Assembly (NCBI RefSeq): GCF_000208865.1
Contig: NC_018394.1
Coordinates: 3,103,797-3,167,796, forward strand
Direction of reading: 5' to 3'
DNA from: Neospora caninum Liverpool
Lineage: Eukaryota; Apicomplexa; Conoidasida; Eucoccidiorida; Sarcocystidae
Length of the DNA stretch: 64,000 bases
Part shown: positions 25,490-38,315 of the stretch, piece by piece
Numbering within the stretch: position 1 is the stretch's first letter
Layout of the letters: every line of letters starts with the position of its first letter
Notes under the pieces: model-generated
What the model was told of the DNA's origin: nothing
Database searches by the model: none
The model's input: only the letters and a program-made list of their open reading frames with translations
Made by a program: the position numbers and the translations under genes

Positions 25490-28400
25490 CTACGGCGTAG
25501 GCTCCATGAGCTTCAACCAATCTGTCATTTGCTCTTTCGCAACGGCAAACACCGCCGCCGTGGCCTCGTCACTGGCATTTAAGCAGGGAATAACTCGCAA
25601 TTCGCCTTCGCCGTTCTGAAGAAGGAATCCAGCGAGGCAAACGAAAAAAGCGGATCTCAGGGACGGATAGTGAATAAAGTGCCGACGGAACAAACACTGG
25701 CCAGAAAGCACAGAGGCACACAAACGATATTGAAAACGCTCCGTTTTCAACGGGATAAACGGCACTAGTCACCGACGAAGATGCGCGTGAAGCAATCCAG
25801 TCGACGTAGAGACGTCGTGGCATCTATCCAGGACTTGCCGCGCTCCCTTTTCTACGGCTGCACATCGCCAAGCGTCTTGGCTGTGTCTTCACAACAGGTC
25901 GGAGGCAAGTTGTCTCGCTCTGCGTTCAGGGCTCACAGCACACCCCTCGGGATGTCAGTGAACAGTGAACCAGAGCGAAGAAGGCGGAAACGAAGGGAAA
26001 TCGGAGCCTCGAGCAGAACCGGAAAGCCGCCCGCAAAAGACCCCGGGGGGAAGTAATGCGCACGGGAAAACGACAGAGAAGCAGGGGAACGTGGGTAGGC
26101 GCGGCGAAGGAAAACAGCACGAGAGATCGCGACGTAGCATGCACCAGTGAAGAAGCAAGGACGCTCATGCCCGACAAAGCAGCGGCTACGGACAGAAAAC
26201 ACCGGAGACCTACGGTGAGCTGAAGAAACTTCCCGCGGTAAATCCCAGCCATCTCCTCAATCGTCTCCAAGCAATCTGTCGCGAAGCCGGGCATCACGAC
26301 ATCGACGAGACGGTAGCCAGCGCCTGCGAGCGCCTCGAGACGCTGTGCGCACGCGGAAATTTCCACAGAACGTTCGTGCTTCACAAAGGCGCTCGCGCGC
26401 GGCCGGAGGCAATGGAGGCCTTCGTATGTCCTTCACCTCCGGGTCACCGAGGCTGGAGACTCGTTTTCGTCTCACAAAGAGCGAGAGCCTCGGGATGTGA
26501 CCGGAAGAACGGAGCACCAGACGCATGCACCCAAGCAGTCGCCAACAGAATACCTCCCGAGCGCGTGCTGTGTAGGGAATTCTATCTGCGCGTCCACCCG
26601 CAAACGCCCAGCTGTGAGGAACGTGGCAAGGCTCCGAGCGGTCTTGTCCGCCGCAGCGATCGGCTGGAAACCTCTCTGGCAGTTTGGCGAGTCGGCGAAA
26701 CGAAACGGCCCATACGAACAAAGGCGCGCGCTCCACAGGTGGACACCCGCAAATGCACGACGCCAAACCCGGTGGGGAGAACGTGTGCAGCGACTGCGTT
26801 ACCTGATCAATGTAGGGCTGCGTCCACTCGGCAGGCCCAAAGCGCGACTGGAAAGCCACCTCGACGTCCTCCGGCTGAGAGGGGAGAAAAGGCCAGAAAC
26901 ACGCAACGGATACCTGCGGAGGCCGAGCCGGCGAGGAAGCCGACGTCTTGCCGGCGTCGGTTCCTTTCCACATTTCCCCGATCGTTCACGCCTCGAGTTC
27001 ACGGAGTTTGTCTTTCAAGCGCCTCGTATTTCAAGGTTCGCGCTGGGGGACGGAAGGCGAAGCAACATGTTCCCTCTTGTGCTTCCAGCATCCGTTTGCG
27101 AGATCTGAGACCTCGAAGCCCTCGCTGAACTGATCCTGGCCCGACCTGCGAGTCCCAGCGAGGAACTGCCCGCTATGTCGTTCTGACTCCACTGCATGCT
27201 CCTGCATTCTTTGGCCTTTCGTTTTCGCGTCCTTCCCGCCCATCCCTGCTTTCCCCAAAAACCTCCCCCGCTCGTTTCCCTGCCTCGCAGCAGGCAGCTT
27301 CTCCCTCTCTGCGAGGCTTTTCTCTGTTCCGCCTTTCTCCTTACTTGCATCTCCAACTGGTCCGCGACCAGCCGGGCTGTTTTCGCACAAAGACACTGGT
27401 AAATCTCTCCCGCTTGCCTTCCCGTACTGAGAGGAATGCCGTGGAAAGAAAATACCAGCTTTTCGCCCCTGCCTCGAACTGCAGGTTCGTTCGCGTGCTT
27501 GCGCTCGCTCTCTCCCCCCTCCTCTTCCCAGAAGCGACGGATCGTTGTCGCGAGAGCGCTGATGTAGGCGGGGTGATCCGCGTAGCCGCTGAGAATGCGC
27601 AAATCAGGCATCACGCTGAGTCACAAAAAGCAGCACAGGATACCAAGGATGAGATGCAGACGCAAGTGCAAGCCCTTACGTAGATCGATATGGACATGTC
27701 CTGAGATATATAAAGACACACACACACACACGTAGACACACACACACACGTAGACACACACGCAGACACATACGTTTAAATGCAGATTTCCGTACCTATC
27801 ACTATCGGAATCACTGGCCACATAGCAACATTGCCGTTTGAGTTGCGTTCCTAGCGGCAAAGAACGAAAAAGTTGTGGACCTACCGCCACTTCATGATTT
27901 CCTCCATGGCGGCGTCGTAAACGGACGAGGTCGTCGCAGCTGCTGTTTGAGGATACAGCGGGAGAATCAGGAGTTTCCGGCAGCCTCCATCTCGAGCAGC
28001 CCGCAGGACAGAAGGAAGGGAAGGCTCGCCGTAGCGCATTCCCATCAGCACGCGGACGGCGGGTCGCAGGCGACGCGCGCCTTCCTTCAGCAAGTCGACG
28101 GTCGGAGTCTCGATCCCCGCTGGGTCACGAAGGCCCCTTCCGTTCGTGCCTCCATGTCTCGCCGCATGCATTTCTCGGAAGCGCGCACTCTTCATGGACG
28201 GCTCCGCGCTTTCCTTCTCCCTTTTAGATCGACCTTCACACCCGTTCGCGGGTCTGTCGCCGTCTCTCACAGCTCTATCGGTCGGCGCCTCCCAACCTCC
28301 CCGCTTGTCCCTTTCTCCGAGTTTTTCGTCCAGCAGTGCGTCGAATCGAGCCTGGACTTGACTTCGCAGAGCCTCAGAGATACGGACGAGAGGTGCGGGC

Positions 28401-31269
28401 GAGCCTGAGAAATCGCGTTTTCGTGTTTCGTGAAGAGCCACACGAGTCATCGTCGAGCTACGTCCACAGACACTCGCTTCTCTGAGATGCCGTGCGGTCT
28501 GGTCAGCCTCCGTGTCACCCTGGGACCGAATGGGCTGCGCGCTCCGGCGAGCCGAATCCGCCGCTGGAAGGTCCGGATGCACCAAATTCTTTCCTTTGGC
28601 GCACCGCGTGTCTCGCGCTTCCTCGACCAGAGAACCTTGTGAGATGTGGAGACGGTGCTCCTGCGCAGAGTGGACTGTCTCACGGCCTCTACGAACACTA
28701 CCAAAGGCCAGGGACTGACACAGGGAAGGCGCACCGTGTGCCTGAGGGCGCGGAGCAGACTTAGAACAGGGATCGAAGTTCCAGATGGACTGGTACTTTT
28801 GGGCGGAGGCAACTGCAGAAGAAAAAGACACACACCATTGAAGGCACGTGTGAGAGAGGGAACGAAAGACGCCGAGAACATGGCGCCAGCAAACCATTCG
28901 ACCAAACGCCAGTCGATGCAGTGTGGATGCTTAGAAAAATGGCTTCTCCATTCTACTCGGCCGGATACCTCCCATTTAGGAGCTGTACATGTCGCTGCTA
29001 ACGTGAGGGTGACGGTCCTCCACCGAGCCTCTCTCCCGCTTAAGACACGCCCGGATTCCTGGTTCCCTGAACTTGGACTGAAATCCAATCCAACAACTCT
29101 AACCACTAGACACAAAAACTCTACAAATAGCTGTCATCATATATGCTCCTCTCCATACTCAGATACCCACAGACACCCTCGTAGAACTATATATATTTAT
29201 ATATATATATTTATATATATAAATATATATTTATATATATATATATTTAAATATGTTGTTGTTGGTGGCTATGAGTGGGCACGAGCGGCATCAACGGCCA
29301 GGCACCTACACAGCGCTTGGAGACTGAAAAGAGGTGAACAGGGAGAGACTAGCACGAGCGTGGCCTCACTGCACGCCTTGCCGGATCAGCTCAGCGCTTC
29401 AGGAGAGGCGGGTTCATAAGCGCGAGGGGCGACTTTGCTTCCTAGAAAGAATACAAAAACCACTCTGTTCTACCATGGTCCAGGGGAAACTGCCGATTTG
29501 TTTTCGCCTTCTCCACGCGTGTTCTGGCCACTTCGGCCTGTACGTACAGCTACGGAAGGGAAGAATGAAGGCGTGGCGTATGAAAAACCAGAGGACGCAG
29601 GGAACCTCGACAACACGAGGATCTCCCAGGAATTCTGCAGGGACAAACAACCGAGAGGGGACACGAGATAGGCCTCTAGAAATCGATCCAGAGAGACGGC
29701 GACAGGAAGACGAACGCCGTCCAGGCTGCAGCGACATCGCGGCCGGACCTGCCTTGAGCAAGAAAGAGATACGCGGCGAGAAGTATGGAAAACGGCGAAG
29801 AGCAGGAGGCTAGGGGAACAGAACGGTAGTTTGGAAGCACGGTTCCCTTTCAACAAAGCAGCCTGTCTACGGAAGCGGCAGGAGAAAGAATGGACGATCA
29901 AGCCATCAAGCGAGAAACGCGTCGGAGGACTCTCTCTTGCAGCAGGGAGCTGCATCCTATCGCAGATTTATCTCGGCTTTCGTTTCAAGAGAAGCAAGGC
30001 GCTTGTCGGTGCATGGGGCGACAAGATTTCTCCTCCGACACCGACCAAACGACCAGGGCACGAAACACTTCTAGGTTGTTGCCTTTTCCAGCAAAGGGCG
30101 TCTGAAACCGACTCTCCTTCATCGTTCTTGTTGCCCGCCAGCAATGTCGGTGCGCGTCTCGGCTTACGATTCAGGTATTTCCAGAGCTCTCTGTACGTTG
30201 GTGCAGACGGACTGCCGAGGTTAACTAGGACGACGCAGACGGCGCCTCCATCCGCCGTTCCCAGTTTGACTGACTCTTCTTCTCCCATCTCTTTCTCCTC
30301 GCCCTTTTGCCGCAGCCACGCCGGGACGACCGGCCGGGCTGTTTGCCCGTCTTCACCTCGAAGGTAGGAACTCCTTCTGTGGTAGAGGCACTGAAGCTTG
30401 CGAGCCTCTGGAGACAAATAGTCTGCTTCCTTTCGCCACAGAGCGTCTTCCTCTGTCCGCGCTTCGCGTCCCGCCCTTCCCAAGTCTCCGTCCCGTTCCC
30501 TTCCGCTCATTCCTGCCTCTCTACTTCCGGGATACCCCTCCAGGAAACCGTCGCTCCGACATGTTTCCCCCACCTCTGCTCTCTGCTGCCCTGCGCCTTG
30601 TGTCGAAAATGCTCTTCCCTTGCCTGCCTCGCGTTCCAGTTCGGAGTTCTGAGGCCCTACGGGCGATCCGCTGTCGTGGAAAAACCTTCTGCCCGTGGGA
30701 GAGAACAGCCAAAAGTACGGAGGAGACGTGCCGCGAGGCACCGAGGCTCCGCCCCCCAGCAGGCGCGACGCATCAGACACTGGCTGTACAGTCCATTCGC
30801 GTCCTTGAGGCGGCTCAGGATCACACGCGAAACTCTCTTCCGGAAAGCCTTTTCTTTTTCCTGTGTGTCGCGTCTCGAGTGCTTGTCGCTTAGCGACGGA
30901 CAGGGGCGTAAACCGCCGCAAGGCCCGCCTAGGATTCTCTGCCTCGTTGCTCACATGTCGCCAGCCGTCCCTTTCCCTCGTTCTCGGTTGCAGATTCTCG
31001 AGAAATCTGCCTTTCTCTCCAGCTTTCCCGTTTTGCGGACCGACGGGCGAGGCGCCGTCTCCCAGGGCCACCCCGGCGGCAACCGCGGGATTTCTGCGCT
31101 CGGGAACCGGAAGCCTGTTTGCGCCAAAAGACGAATGGAGACACGCAAGACGGCGAGACAGGATGCGGCTTCGAAAACGGTCTCGGCCCAAACGAAGTTC
31201 GGCGTGTGTGCTTGTGCCTGCCGCTGTGTCCACGGCCGCGCGGAGCCGCGTGAGCCAGTCGTGGCGCAT
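25490..31269 (-). CDS. FECH: Ferrochelatase (7 exons)
   Basis: Inserts ferrous iron into protoporphyrin IX, the last step of haem synthesis. Exons: 31269-30168, 29634-29554, 28812-27885, 27615-27345, 26874-26803, 26342-26214, 25615-25490; phases agree, giving 902 residues. Conserved pieces across exons: VVLVNLGSPSAPTYRELWKY, QFLGDPRVVEVPCVLW, AQKYQSIW, MGMRYGEPSLPSVL, LPLYPQTAAATTSSVYD, FSFHGIPLS (catalytic His about H762), FQSRFGPAEWTQPYIDQ, PGFATDCLETIEEM (conserved Glu) and IPCLNAS. The end resembles bacterial-type ferrochelatases; I see no iron-sulphur cysteine cluster. About 340 basic residues precede the enzyme core and about 200 residues are inserted between YQSIW and MRYG. The start is the ATG at 31269; a frame back to 31338 begins with TTG and is not used. 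The exon 2 donor (TTCC/GTAG at 29554) is the least certain junction. Confidence 0.93.
27714..27772. repeat. (CA)n-rich microsatellite in FECH intron
   Basis: ACACAC runs broken by GTAGACA and CGCAGACA units, inside the ferrochelatase intron 27616-27884. Confidence 0.95.
29188..29253. repeat. (TA)n/TTTATA microsatellite in FECH intron
   Basis: Imperfect AT-only repeat of TA and TTTA units inside the ferrochelatase intron 28813-29553. Confidence 0.95.
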
Positions 31270-33371
31270 GGCGGTCTTTGGCGGACTTGGTGAGGGGAGG
31301 CGGGTGCCTTCGAGACGCACGATGAAGCTCCGGCTCAAAAACAGACGGCAACGCGCTGACGGGAACCAACTTGAGTCGCCATTTGGAACAGGACTTCCGC
31401 CGGGAGAAACGGTTCACAGTGAGCAGTTGGCTTTTCCAGAAAAATGCAAAAATGCCGGCAGCTCTTCCACAGAATGCACGAAGGAAATGCTTCTAGGAAC
31501 GTGTACATACACCTGAACGAAGGCGGCATTCACTGCGGATCTCGCTTCGACACCCGAGCGATCACCATGGCGACCGCGGGAAAACGCAGAGCGAAACACA
31601 AGTCATTGTTCGCAAAGATCCAGGTTCCTCGACTCCTCTAGTAGAAGGAGGGGAAGACAGCCTGAATAGAGTGCTGCGTTTCTGCACAGCTCAAGAAAGG
31701 GCTGACTCCCTGTGCGAGAGTCTCGTGGAAACTTGGAGGAATCGTCGGTGACCCTCGGGGAGGCTGGATGCACTACCGCTCTGTCTCGACGTGGAGTACG
31801 CGCAAGAGAGTCGTTCTTTGAGAAAACAGAGAAACAATGCAACCAGATACAGAGATTTTGACGGTAGGATCAAACCGATACAGAGGCGGTCGGGACATCT
31901 GGGCTCTCTGCCGTCTTCTGCTGTGCCCCGTCTGGCCGGCAGCCGATTTATTGCTCTGATCATACGCACGCGTTTTGTCGGGAATGTGGCATCGAAGCAG
32001 AAACTGCCGAACGTGTTGTTTGCTCCGCCTTCTTTTGAAAAGCTCCAGCGAAAAAAACGAGACTTTCCCAGAAACTCGGCTCTTTCTGGAGAACTGACCC
32101 GTCCACATTTTCGCATGTATCCAACCGCCAGCGGTGTTTCAGCGTGCATGCGACGCCGCAGCGTCGAGTTTTCCAGCGCAGGCTGAATTTCCGACCAAAG
32201 CGCCTCAGTCCGTCTGCGAGATGTGTCTCTCTGGTTCCTTTGACCTCAAAGGAAACGCCCTGCTGCAGATTTTTTTTGGTCCAGGCCTCGTCTTCCAAAA
32301 GACACTCCGCGCGCAGGCATCTCCGTGTGTGTCAACGCGAGACAAGACGGCGAGAACGCTTCCCTTGAAGGTGTGCTGTCTCCTGGCGTTCGCGTTCCGT
32401 CCTCTTCCCTTGTTTCCAGAGAAAGTCTCAGTTTCATTCTGTGCAACTTCTCTTTGCGAAACACAGACGCGAAACAGGTGTGCATCGCACGTACAGAGGA
32501 TACGGCAGTTTTCAAAAATGAGTCGGGCGGCAAGTGAGTGCTGACTCGTGGTCCAGCACGCGGTGACTCAGATTTCCTGTTTTTTCTGGCCTTTCAGACG
32601 CCTCTTTCGCAAGGCTGCACAGACCGCCTGCACACCTCGTAGACGTTCCGTTTCATGTCTCGCGTTTCCTTCAAATAAAATCGCTTCGCCGCCTCTCAAA
32701 TCTGCTGTCTTTGTTCCTCGCCAGCCCTGAGGACTGCGTCATGCCGGATATCCCCTGTTTATTCTGAGAGCGGAGGAGTAAATCGACTGAACGCCACGGT
32801 TTCGAAGGCCCGCGACCCTCGCAGGAGAGAGATCCGGAGGCCGCGGTGCTGTGAGTCTCTTTGATAGTCATTTCAGAACGCGCAAAATGCCTGTCCCGTC
32901 CCCGTCTCTAGTCCTTCGCAGGAAAAAAGGAGGCAAAGAAGAAACGCAACCAACACCGTAGAATGCGCACGTCACAAGGACAGAAGAACGAGGGCTTTTC
33001 TGGGACGCCAGAGTGGCAGTTGCACAACAGCTGTGTGGCGCGGCCCCGCCCAAACGAAGGCTCCCCACAGGTGCCTTCCTCTGCCTGCCTCTCTCAAAAA
33101 CGCCTCATTTCTCGTCTTACCCGCTGTGTGCCCCATCGTCTCTGGTTTCTTGCACCCGTCCCCGCTTTTCTCGTCCTGCCCTAGTTTTCTTTTTCTTCCC
33201 TTGTTCTCTCTCTTGGGTTTTCCCAGATCTCTTCCTCACGCAGTTCCGCTTCTTCTGTCTGCTGTTCTCCCTCTCGTCTTCCTCTCGTCTCCATCGTCGC
33301 CTGCCTTGCTCGCTTCCATTCTCTGGCCGTGTTCGGCGTTTTGGCTGTCCCTTCCGCTTCAGCCTTGCACA
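31270..33371. other. Divergent FECH/adenylate kinase intergenic region
   Basis: The two genes point away from this stretch, so it should hold both promoters. An AGAGACG heptamer lies on the minus strand at 32909-32903, 463 bp before the kinase ATG. No exon supported; frames present are short and Arg/Ser-rich. Confidence 0.45.
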
Positions 33372-36024
33372 ATGGCGCTCTTCAAACGCCTCTTCCCATC
33401 TCCACCTTCACGCACCTGTCGCTGCCGGCTACCGGTCCAGATCTCCGTTCGTCTGGCCCGGCCAGTTTCTCTCGTCTTTCTCCTTCTCTTCTGTCCTGCG
33501 ACTCTCTTCTCCCGCACTGGCGACGGCACTGGCCCGAGTCTCTTCTCTCCTGTGCAGGGTGTGCAAATTCCTTCCCGAGGCTTCGAGGCCGGGCTGCCGA
33601 CACCCTTTGCCTCTTCTTCGTCTTCTTCTCCTTTCACAGACAGGTCTTCTCTGTTTGAGCTGCGTGAGTCTCCTAACTCTTTCTCCGCTTCTCGCTCTGC
33701 TTGCCCGGCTCGCCTTTCAGCGGCAAGCGTTTCCCAAAGCGCGTCGCACAACCGTCTTCAAACCGCACACGGCAAACGGCGAGTGAACCTCGCCTCCGCC
33801 GTCGGGTCCGAAGGCACGGTTTCGCCGTCTCAACTTTTTCGGCCCGCCTGGAGACAGGCGAAAACCCCAGCCTTTCTGACGCATGCGACGCGCAAAAGTA
33901 TCTGCGCGGAAAGCGTCACGGGCGTGGCCATATGCCAGTCCCCTTTACGCTCTAAACCAATTAGAAAGTTAGGACCGGCAGCGATTTCTTCTGCGCCCTC
34001 TCCTCGCTTCCGTCGATCGTCTTCTTTTCTCGCCTTGTCCTCTTTTCTCGCCTCGTCTTCGCCGTCAGCCTCATCTTCGCCGTCAGCCTCGTCTTCTCCG
34101 TTAGACTCGTCTTCACGCTCCCTCTCGCTTGCCCCTTCCTTTTTGCCGGCCGTGCCTCCTGCGTCCTCGCCGACTGCGTCTACTCGCGCCTCACTGCCTT
34201 CGCTTTCTCCGCGTGCATCGCTTTCCTTGCCTGCATCGCTTTCTTCGCCTCCATCGCATGCATCTGCGGAAGTTACGTCTCTCCCTCTGCCCCTTGCTCA
34301 AGCCCCGCATCCGCTGATTCTTTTGTGCGGCCCGCCGTGCAGCGGCAAAGGCAGTCTCGCGAGTCTGCTTTGCCGCCGCCTTTCGCTCTCGCATGTGAGC
34401 ACCGGCGATCTTCTCCGTCAGTTTCTTCGAGGGGCCGGGGCCCCGGAGGGTGCAGAGAAAAGGGAGGACGAACTGGGCTCGAAAAAACCCGGAGAGGACC
34501 CAGGCAGAGACGCCGATCACGCACATACACATGGCAACGCAGCCGACGCCACGCAGGCGCTCCAAAGCGGCAAACTCGTGTCGGACACTTTGATTCTTCA
34601 ACTGCTGCACAGGGAGATGGAGCGACTCAGCGCCGAACAAGGGGCGCAGAGAGGGGAGACAACGACAGGAGAGAACATCCAAGAGAGCGAACAGCGCAAG
34701 CTGCGCGGAGTCGTTCTCGAAGGCTTCCCGAGGACGGCGGAGCAAGTCGACATGCTGTATGCGATCAACTGCAAACCAGGTAAACGTGTGCGAAGGACAG
34801 GACAGACAGAGGCAAAGGGGGGCGGGAAGGAAAGGCCAAACGAACGCGGAGAGCAGCCAAAGAAGATGCAGCGTTTGCCGGTTTGACGGCAGCCTTACGG
34901 CCTCTTGAGTGGTAGACAAACTCTCCGTCGTATTGCTCCCATTTGTGGTTGACGTTTTCTGGCTGTTCGTTTCCCGTTTCACCTGTTTCTGCCTCTGCCT
35001 CCCGAATCGTGCTCTTCATGGTGACACTGCCCGTCACACTCTTTGCAGTCCTCCGGTGGTCCGTTGATCTCCTGTGACTTCGTCGCAATACGTGGTTTCG
35101 TCGGGCCAAGCGAACGGGAGCAACCCCGTGTTCCGTGTAGTCTGTTTCCGAAACAACTCCGGTTGTGGAACCCCAGACCGTCGCAACTGCGAACGACAGG
35201 ATTCTTCGGCGTTGACGAGTTTCGAACATCCTAACGCGCTCCTAGATCACGAGCCCTGTGTCTCCAGCGGCCACGGCTCCAAGGGGGGACAGGCGCGCAC
35301 GAGCGCATGCTGTCTCCGGGGTTTTAGAAGAAAACGTGCCCAGCAGCTGTTCGCGTTCTGTTTCTTTCCCTCTCCTTTCTTCCTGCTTCCGCGTTGGTTT
35401 CTCATGCCCAAAGTCCCGTGGCGCGCCTCTGTCCCAGACCGCAGCTCTTCCCTCCGGCGTGGGCGCCGCTCACGCGTCGCCCGTCTCCCTTCTTTCCTCT
35501 CTGCAGATGCGATTGTTTGCCTCGACGTGGACGACGCCGTGCTATTCGAGCGCTTGGGAGGGCGCCTGATCGACCCTGAAACCGCTCAGGTGTACGGGGC
35601 TGCGAACCCGCCGCCTGAGGCGATTCGCCACCGTTTGGTGCGCCGCGCCGACGACACGCAAGCCGTCTTGGCGATGCGGATTGAAGTGTATCGCCAGAGC
35701 TGGCGAGAGATCTCGCGCAGACTCCGTCGGCACGCCCAGTGGGGAGTGCTGGAGCCGAGCGAGCGCGCCCCGTTCCGCGGTGGACAGGCAGGCGGACACC
35801 TGCTCACCCGCGCACTGGACGCGGAGGAGCGGCGAAACGCCGGTCGCGAGGCGGGGCCGCCTGCCTGCCAGGAGCTTTCGACGCAGGAGGAAGAGGCGAA
35901 CGAGGCGCTTCCCGAAGCCTTTGCAGCGGTCGATGCAGGCAGAGACATCGAGGAAGTGTACGCGGATGTCGTGGAATTTCTGCGGAAGAAGTTCGGCGCG
36001 AAAGTCGTCGAAAAGGCAGAGTGA
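33372..36024 (+). CDS. Adenylate kinase family protein with N-terminal leader (2 exons)
   Basis: Nucleoside monophosphate kinase. Exons 33372-34779 and 35507-36024, phase 1, giving 641 residues. Core motifs: LLCGPPCSGKGSLASLL (P-loop, about residue 320), SHVSTGDLLR, SGKLVSDTLI, VVLEGFPRTAEQVDML, VCLDVDDAVLFERLGGRLID (start of the lid), NPPPEAIRHRL, RRADDTQAVLAMRIEVYRQS. The P-loop has CS where most family members have GA, GV or similar. The lid lacks zinc-binding cysteines. Before the core are about 310 residues: a basic start, a hydrophobic stretch (PVSLVFLLLFCPATLFS), then Ser/Arg-rich low complexity. That order resembles a signal peptide plus transit peptide, so apicoplast targeting is possible but unproven. 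A 45-residue insertion follows the STGDLLR motif and the C-terminal 100 residues are extra. Substrate (AMP or another NMP) cannot be told from sequence alone. Confidence 0.88.
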
Positions 36025-38213
36025 AGGCTGGAGGTGGAGGCGGGAGAAACCCCGCGTTCTCAGGACAGAGAGGAGAAACGGGATGAACAGGCGGCCGTGC
36101 AAGCGTCGGCGGGCGGGAGCGCGAGATGCAGAATCGGAAGTGAATCCTGGTGACCGCGCGTGCGTTCGGCCGATCGCGACAGAGAGACGAAATCAATGCG
36201 AGACCGAAATCCGAAGCAGACACAGTCAAAATGCGAGAGAGAAACGACAAGGGACCACTCAGGACGGAAGAGCGGCACAGAGCCACGATCGAGTTCATGA
36301 CCCATTCTGGAGCACGCACAGCTTTGCCAGGGCTTTTGGATCCTGCTTGCAGTCTGCCGTCAAGCGCTGTCGGTGTCGAGACGTGAGAGCCTGTGCTGCG
36401 CCTCTTTGTCATGATCCGTCCCGGCTAATGGATGCTTGGGGTCGTGGCGCTTTCACCTGTGGCACGGCCCGCGTGTTTGCGGCGGTGTCTTTTTGATCGC
36501 GTTCTTCCCCTTTCTTCCTTTCTGCATTCTGACTACTTCCTCTGCGCGAACGGGGCCTCCTGTACCTCACGGGGTTTGGCTCCTCTGGGGGTTTCCCCTC
36601 GAACGCTTTGACGTCTCCCGCCCGTTGCTTTTGCACCTTAGCGTCGACTGCCTTTCGCTTCAGTGAACGCCACTTGTTCCTTCTCTGCTCTCCCTGACAG
36701 CGAGCGCCTTCTTGGCGCCTTTCTCTTCTCTTTTCCCACGCTCTTGTCACCTTACCCAGGCCGCGAGGCGCCGCACAGACTGCAGACGCAGACTGTGCGG
36801 CGCCTGGGTAGCGTAGACGAAACCCCCCTTGTACGCGGACGCCTCCCGACTCAGCTGTATGGACATCTCGCCCAGATCGAGAGACTGCACTCCTGCGTTG
36901 CCCTCCTCTGTGTCGGTGAACCTTTGTAGCCCTGTTCTGTGTCTGCTCACTTAACATTTCGCCGTCTCTATCGGTTACCTAATGTGTCGAACGGGAAATG
37001 CTGTCGTGGCTCTGAAACCGCTCCAAGTGTCCCTCTCGGGGGGCGTTCCACGAGGCAGAAACAGTGAGCAAGGTATGGACGTGCTGCGTGAGTGTTTAGG
37101 CTCAAGCGATGGCAACCGTGGAGTTGTAAATCCTCGCACGGTTCGTGGTTTCTGTGGAGGCTCGTCGATAAGAGCAACGCGCATCGGCTTCGGAAGCTGG
37201 CAGCTGCTTCGTCGCGCGCTTCGTGGGCACGCCATGGTTTTTGTGAAGAAACGACAACCGGAGAGCGCAAAAGAAGACGTTCTCGCCACGAGGCATCACG
37301 GGCTGCAGCTTCGGAGCTGACGGTTGATCGTCCACCGTTGAGTTTCTTCGTGCGGCCGCTTACGGTGGAAGTTTCCGGAAAAACACGTCAAAAGCCTTGC
37401 GAGCGCAGCAGACTCGCTTTTTCAAAAGACGCATGCATTTTCATACGAAGCAGACGAGCCTCCACACTGGCCATGTTGACACACCGAGAAAAAGAAAGAG
37501 AGAGAGCAGGTGGAGAACAAACACGAGCACAGCCACGCACGTCAAGAGTCCAGACGGCAGAAGGAAGGCAGCCGACGAAATACAGATATAGGAACAGTCG
37601 ACAGACAGCTGGAAGTGTCTTCAGAGAAAGTGAACCCTGTCGGAGAGAGTGCCTGGGGAATCGAGGGAGGGCGTTTCTCCAGAGCGACTCCAAACTGCTT
37701 TTTGCCGTTTTCGGCGCATATGCAAATCCCTGTCGACGTTTTGTCCTGGCGGCGAAGAGGCTAGTCGAAGTCCTCGTGGCGAGCATTTCCGCGGGCGTCA
37801 CTTCTCTTTTCATGCCCGCCTTTTCCCTTTCCCCTCTTGCCTTCGTCTCGCTCACTTTCGTCCTGCTTCCCGCCCTTCCCCTTCTTCGGACTCTCCAAAA
37901 TGACTGGGGGCATCTGAGGGGCGACAACGAAAGCGAGAACAAGCAAAGGAGGCAAACGGGAAACACAGAGATGCATCGACCGCACGCGAGGGCAGCCGCA
38001 ACAGAGAAAGCAAAGAAGAGAAGACACAAGGGGAACGGGAAGAACTGAGACCCGCCGCGGACGGCGACGAGCGGAAGGAAGCGCCGAAAAAAAAGACGAA
38101 GCGAGAGAAGCAAGCGGACAGCATAGTGAGAGAACTGCGATTCCAGAAAAACGTTTATCGCCAGCCGCCGGTTGTGTACACATACACATGTCCACATCTA
38201 CGCATTCATATAT

Positions 38214-38244
<31 letters not shown>

Positions 38245-38315
38245 TGAATAGATATAACGTGTTATTTTGTGTCTGCTTGTGTACGTGTGGATGCTGGAAT
38301 GTGCGTCTCTCTGCG
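36025..38315. other. Convergent region between adenylate kinase and IF-3-like gene
   Basis: Two 3' ends face each other. A minus-strand frame at 36950-36747 has balanced amino-acid use and could be an unrecognised exon, but it has no identifiable domain or clear splice partners. A TA microsatellite lies at 38208-38245. Confidence 0.4.
38208..38245. repeat. (TA)n microsatellite
   Basis: TATA units with CATA interruptions just downstream of the proposed end of the IF-3-like gene. Confidence 0.95.

Noticed and set aside
31270..31338. Upstream 23 codons in frame with ferrochelatase
   Set aside because: The frame opens with TTG at 31338, not ATG. The first ATG is 31269, which begins a basic leader.
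36747..36950. Minus-strand frame with balanced composition near the adenylate kinase 3' end
   Set aside because: Considered as a missing C-terminal exon of the IF-3-like gene, but it has no IF-3 motif and no matching splice phase I could defend.
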